DNA of 64,000 nt from Mimachlamys varia (lineage: Eukaryota; Mollusca; Bivalvia; Pectinida; Pectinidae). Each line of letters begins with the position of its first letter. Positions within the stretch are counted from its first letter, which is position 1. The DNA is taken from assembly GCA_947623455.1 (NCBI GenBank), contig OX392540.1, positions 28,948,410 to 29,012,409 of the forward strand, given 5' to 3'. Position numbers and translations under genes: made by a program. The notes beneath the pieces are model-generated. The model saw nothing but the letters and a program-made list of their open reading frames with translations. It was not told the DNA's origin and did not search any database. Shown here piece after piece: positions 61,498 through 64,000 of the stretch.

Positions 61498-62665
61498 GTA
61501 ATATAAATGGTAGTTGTTTGACTCAAAGATGACGTCACAAACATGTGCTGCACGTAACACACACGCGTGCTGCACGTAACACACATATGTGCTGCATCAA
61601 ACTACATTTAATATCATACATTTCGGCTTACTTGTTGTGATTAGCAACGATGACTCGGTTCTCATTTTGAGGAGTGATGCTTACTTGGATGTGACCTTGA
61701 TTTACATGGCGGGTGTCGTCAATGAGGCAGAAGACGCTTAATTACTCTTCCGGAACACCTGGTCTAATTATCTTGTGCTTTTACGATAGTCTCTATGTAA
61801 TTATTTCCGTTGTTTCTTATTTGCCTCTAGTTTAATCGATTTTGAGTTCGGACTTCGTTTTCGTAGACGCTTTGGTATTCTCTGGGTTTTTTTTTAACTG
61901 TAAGCGAAGGTCTGATCTAGCACCAAATGTGTCTAGGTAGAAGGTGCATTATGCAATAAGAGTTGTACATCGCCACAATTTACCTTTCAATAGACATGGT
62001 TTTTTTTCAGGAAATCCAGGAATTCGAAAAGACTATGGATGAATTGATGACAATGCTAAAATAAAACTTTGTTGTTTAAATTTTCGGAAATGTTAATCTA
62101 CGAGATCTGTCATTGAATACTATTGTAATAGAACGAGGAAAATGGATAAAGATAGTGCCGTCGCTCGGACTCGAACCGCGACCCTTGGCTCTCCAGTTCG
62201 ATGCATGCTCTTTTTTTTCTTAATAACAAAAAAATGTTAATGCCCCATTCATAGGGCCTTGGGGGAGGGGCCGATACTGTAACGCTGAGCTAAAGGGAAA
62301 TAGTACAGTCTATCGTGTTCAAGACCGCGACCCTTGGTTATCAAGCCAGATGCTGAAGGAAAGTTCTCTACAGCATAAGCTAGTAGGGCAGCCTAACCAT
62401 AGCACGTTTTAACACTAATCACCACAGTACAAAAGAGAGTGTACGGGTAGAAATTAATGACCCGGGCCAGGAGTCAGACCACCTGGCTATACATTTTTAA
62501 CACTAATGCAAGAAAACCTCATGTCGTGCCCTACTACCCAGATGACCGTATCTACAATGTAATACATTTAAGTGTTGAATATCATCAGTGACCCAGATCA
62601 TTCCAATACAATTCATGGCCAACCAGGTGTAACAGCAGTGTCTGGGTCAAGTGCAATAGACAGTC
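61498..62665. repeat. Module M, copy 3, with extra internal DNA
   Basis: Same start as the other M copies, but about 0.5 kb of DNA lies inside (about 62005-62490), plus about 31 bp near 62550 that copies 1 and 2 lack. The extra DNA contains a tRNA-like box B and a diverged single 57-bp unit around 62425-62475, so the long form could be ancestral and copies 1 and 2 deleted. Confidence 0.75.
62060..62380 (-). repeat. tRNA-like SINE or tRNA pseudogene debris
   Basis: On the - strand a perfect pol III box B, GGTTCGAGTCC, lies at 62177-62167, followed by GAGCGACGGCAC. A related CAAGGGTCGCGGT stretch recurs near 62330, so the element may be dimeric. A TTAGCTCAGCGTT stretch near 62290 looks like a box A but is too far from box B for a functional tRNA. 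Confidence 0.4.
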
Positions 62666-64000
62666 ATGACCTAGGCCTTGACTGCGACCTCATTACAATA
62701 GACACTATACGGGTAGAGGTTATTTGACCCAGGCCTAGGCTGGGTCCTTAGTACAATAGACAGTGTACGGGTAGAGGTTATTGACCCAGGCCTGGACTGG
62801 GTCCTCAGTACAATAGACAGTCTACGGGTAGAGGTTATTGATACAGGCCTGGATTGGGTCCTCAGTACAACAGACAGTCTACGGGTAGAAGTTATTTGAC
62901 CCAGGCCTGGACTGGGTCCTCAGTACAATAGACAGTGTACATGTAGAGGTTTATTGACCCAGATCTGGACTGGATCCTTAGTACAAAAGACAGTGTACGG
63001 GTAGAGGTTATTGACCCAGGCCTGGACTGGGTCCTCAGTACAATAGACAGCGTACAGGTAGAGGTCATTGACCCAGGCCTGGACTGGGTCTTCAGTACAA
63101 TAGACAGTGTACGGGTAGAGGTTATTGACCCAGGTCTGGACTTGGTCCTCAGTACAAAAAGATAGTGTACAGGTAGAGGTTATTGACCCAGAACTTGACT
63201 GGGTCCTCAGTACAATAGACAGTGTACACGTATAGATTATTGACCCAGGCCTGGACTTGGTCCACAGTACAATATACACTGTACGGGTAGAGGTTATTGA
63301 CCCAGGCCTGGACTTGGTCCTCAGTACAATAGACAGTGTACGGGTAGAGGTTATTGACCCAGGCCTGGACTGGGTCCTCAGTACAATAGACACTGTACGG
63401 GTAGAGGTTATTGACCCAGGCCTGGACTGGGTCCTCAGTACAATAAATAGTGTACGGGTAGAGGTTATTGACCCAGGCCTGGACCGGGTCCTCAGTACAA
63501 TAAATAGTGTACTGGTAGAGGTTATTGACCCAGGCCTGGACTGGGTCCTCAGTACAATAGACACTCTACGGGTAGAGGTTATTGACCCAGGCCTGGACTG
63601 GGTCCTCAGTACAATAGACAGTGTACAGATAGAGGTTATTGACCCAGGCCTGGACTGGGTCCTCAGTACAATAGATAGTGTACGGGTAGAGGTTATTGAC
63701 CCAGGCCTGGACTGGGACCTCAGTACAATAAATAGTGTACGGGTAGAGGTTATTGACCCAGGCCTGGACTGGGACCTCTGTACAATAAACAGTTTACGGT
63801 TAGAGGTTATTGACCCAGGCCTGGTCAGGGTCCTCAGTACAATAGACAATGTACGGGTAGAGGTTATTGACCCAGTCCTGGACTGAGTTCGGAGTACAAT
63901 AAACAGTGAACAGGAAGAGGTTATTGACCCAGGCCTGGACTGGGTCCGCAGTACAATAGACAGTGTACGGGTAGAGGTTATTTGACCGGGGCCTTGACTG
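62666..64000. repeat. 57-bp minisatellite array 3 (runs to the window end)
   Basis: About 23 units. The last bases (GACCGGGGCCTTGACTG) resemble the final unit of array 2 just before module L, so the array may be close to its end at the window edge. Open frames of 309 residues (-) and 209 residues (+) are by-products of the repeat. Confidence 0.95.

Noticed and set aside
62160..62300. Functional tRNA gene
   Set aside because: Box B is perfect but the box A-like stretch is about 110 bases away and no cloverleaf can be drawn.
62920..63849. 309-residue open frame on the - strand and the other long frames in the 57-bp arrays
   Set aside because: They consist only of a 19-codon repeat, overlap equally long frames in other frames and on the other strand, and start or end where the array does.

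Overview
The window looks like nuclear DNA of a bivalve or closely related mollusc. It is AT-rich, has very low coding density, has introns with GT-AG borders, and is full of short dispersed repeats, foldback elements and minisatellites. The assignment to a mollusc rests on the general character of the repeats and on the style of the two protein genes; I cannot name a species. Nothing bacterial, no operon and no CRISPR array is present.

Only two protein-coding genes are convincing, and they face each other tail to tail. On the + strand at 8601-9848 lies an intronless coding region for a 415-residue class A GPCR of the FMRFamide-receptor-like neuropeptide type, preceded by a clear splice acceptor and therefore probably by a non-coding 5' exon. 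On the - strand an aquaporin gene runs from its start codon at 44966 to its stop at 17009. I joined six coding exons (219, 188, 205, 81, 112 and 101 nt) with consistent phases into a 301-residue AQP1/AQP4-type water channel. Its first intron is 21.3 kb, its third intron starts with GC rather than GT, and its first pore motif reads Asn-Pro-Ser instead of Asn-Pro-Ala.

The rest is repeats. Dispersed family I (about 330 bp; one end holds GACGCTTCGGTATTCTCTG or its complement) has more than twenty copies or fragments, two of them as head-to-head inverted pairs. Dispersed family II (about 350 bp) has at least six. There are inverted-repeat elements: a 0.9 kb foldback element whose arms are arrays of a CGTAATTACG unit, an 836-bp pogo-like MITE carrying a family II copy inside it, a 175-bp pogo-like MITE, and several short palindromes. 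Two regions carry a tRNA-like box B, one of them a likely SINE. Several independent tandem repeats have units of 22, 25, 42, 53, about 157, about 195 and about 243 bp.

From about 52.2 kb to the end of the window the DNA is a higher-order repeat. A 2.7-2.8 kb module L (with a 69-bp minisatellite and a truncated non-LTR retrotransposon start bearing an NPGP 2A-like motif), a 0.64 kb module M, and a 57-bp minisatellite follow each other as L-M-array, M-array, L-M-array. Because 57 and 69 are multiples of three, these arrays give long open frames on both strands that are almost certainly not genes.
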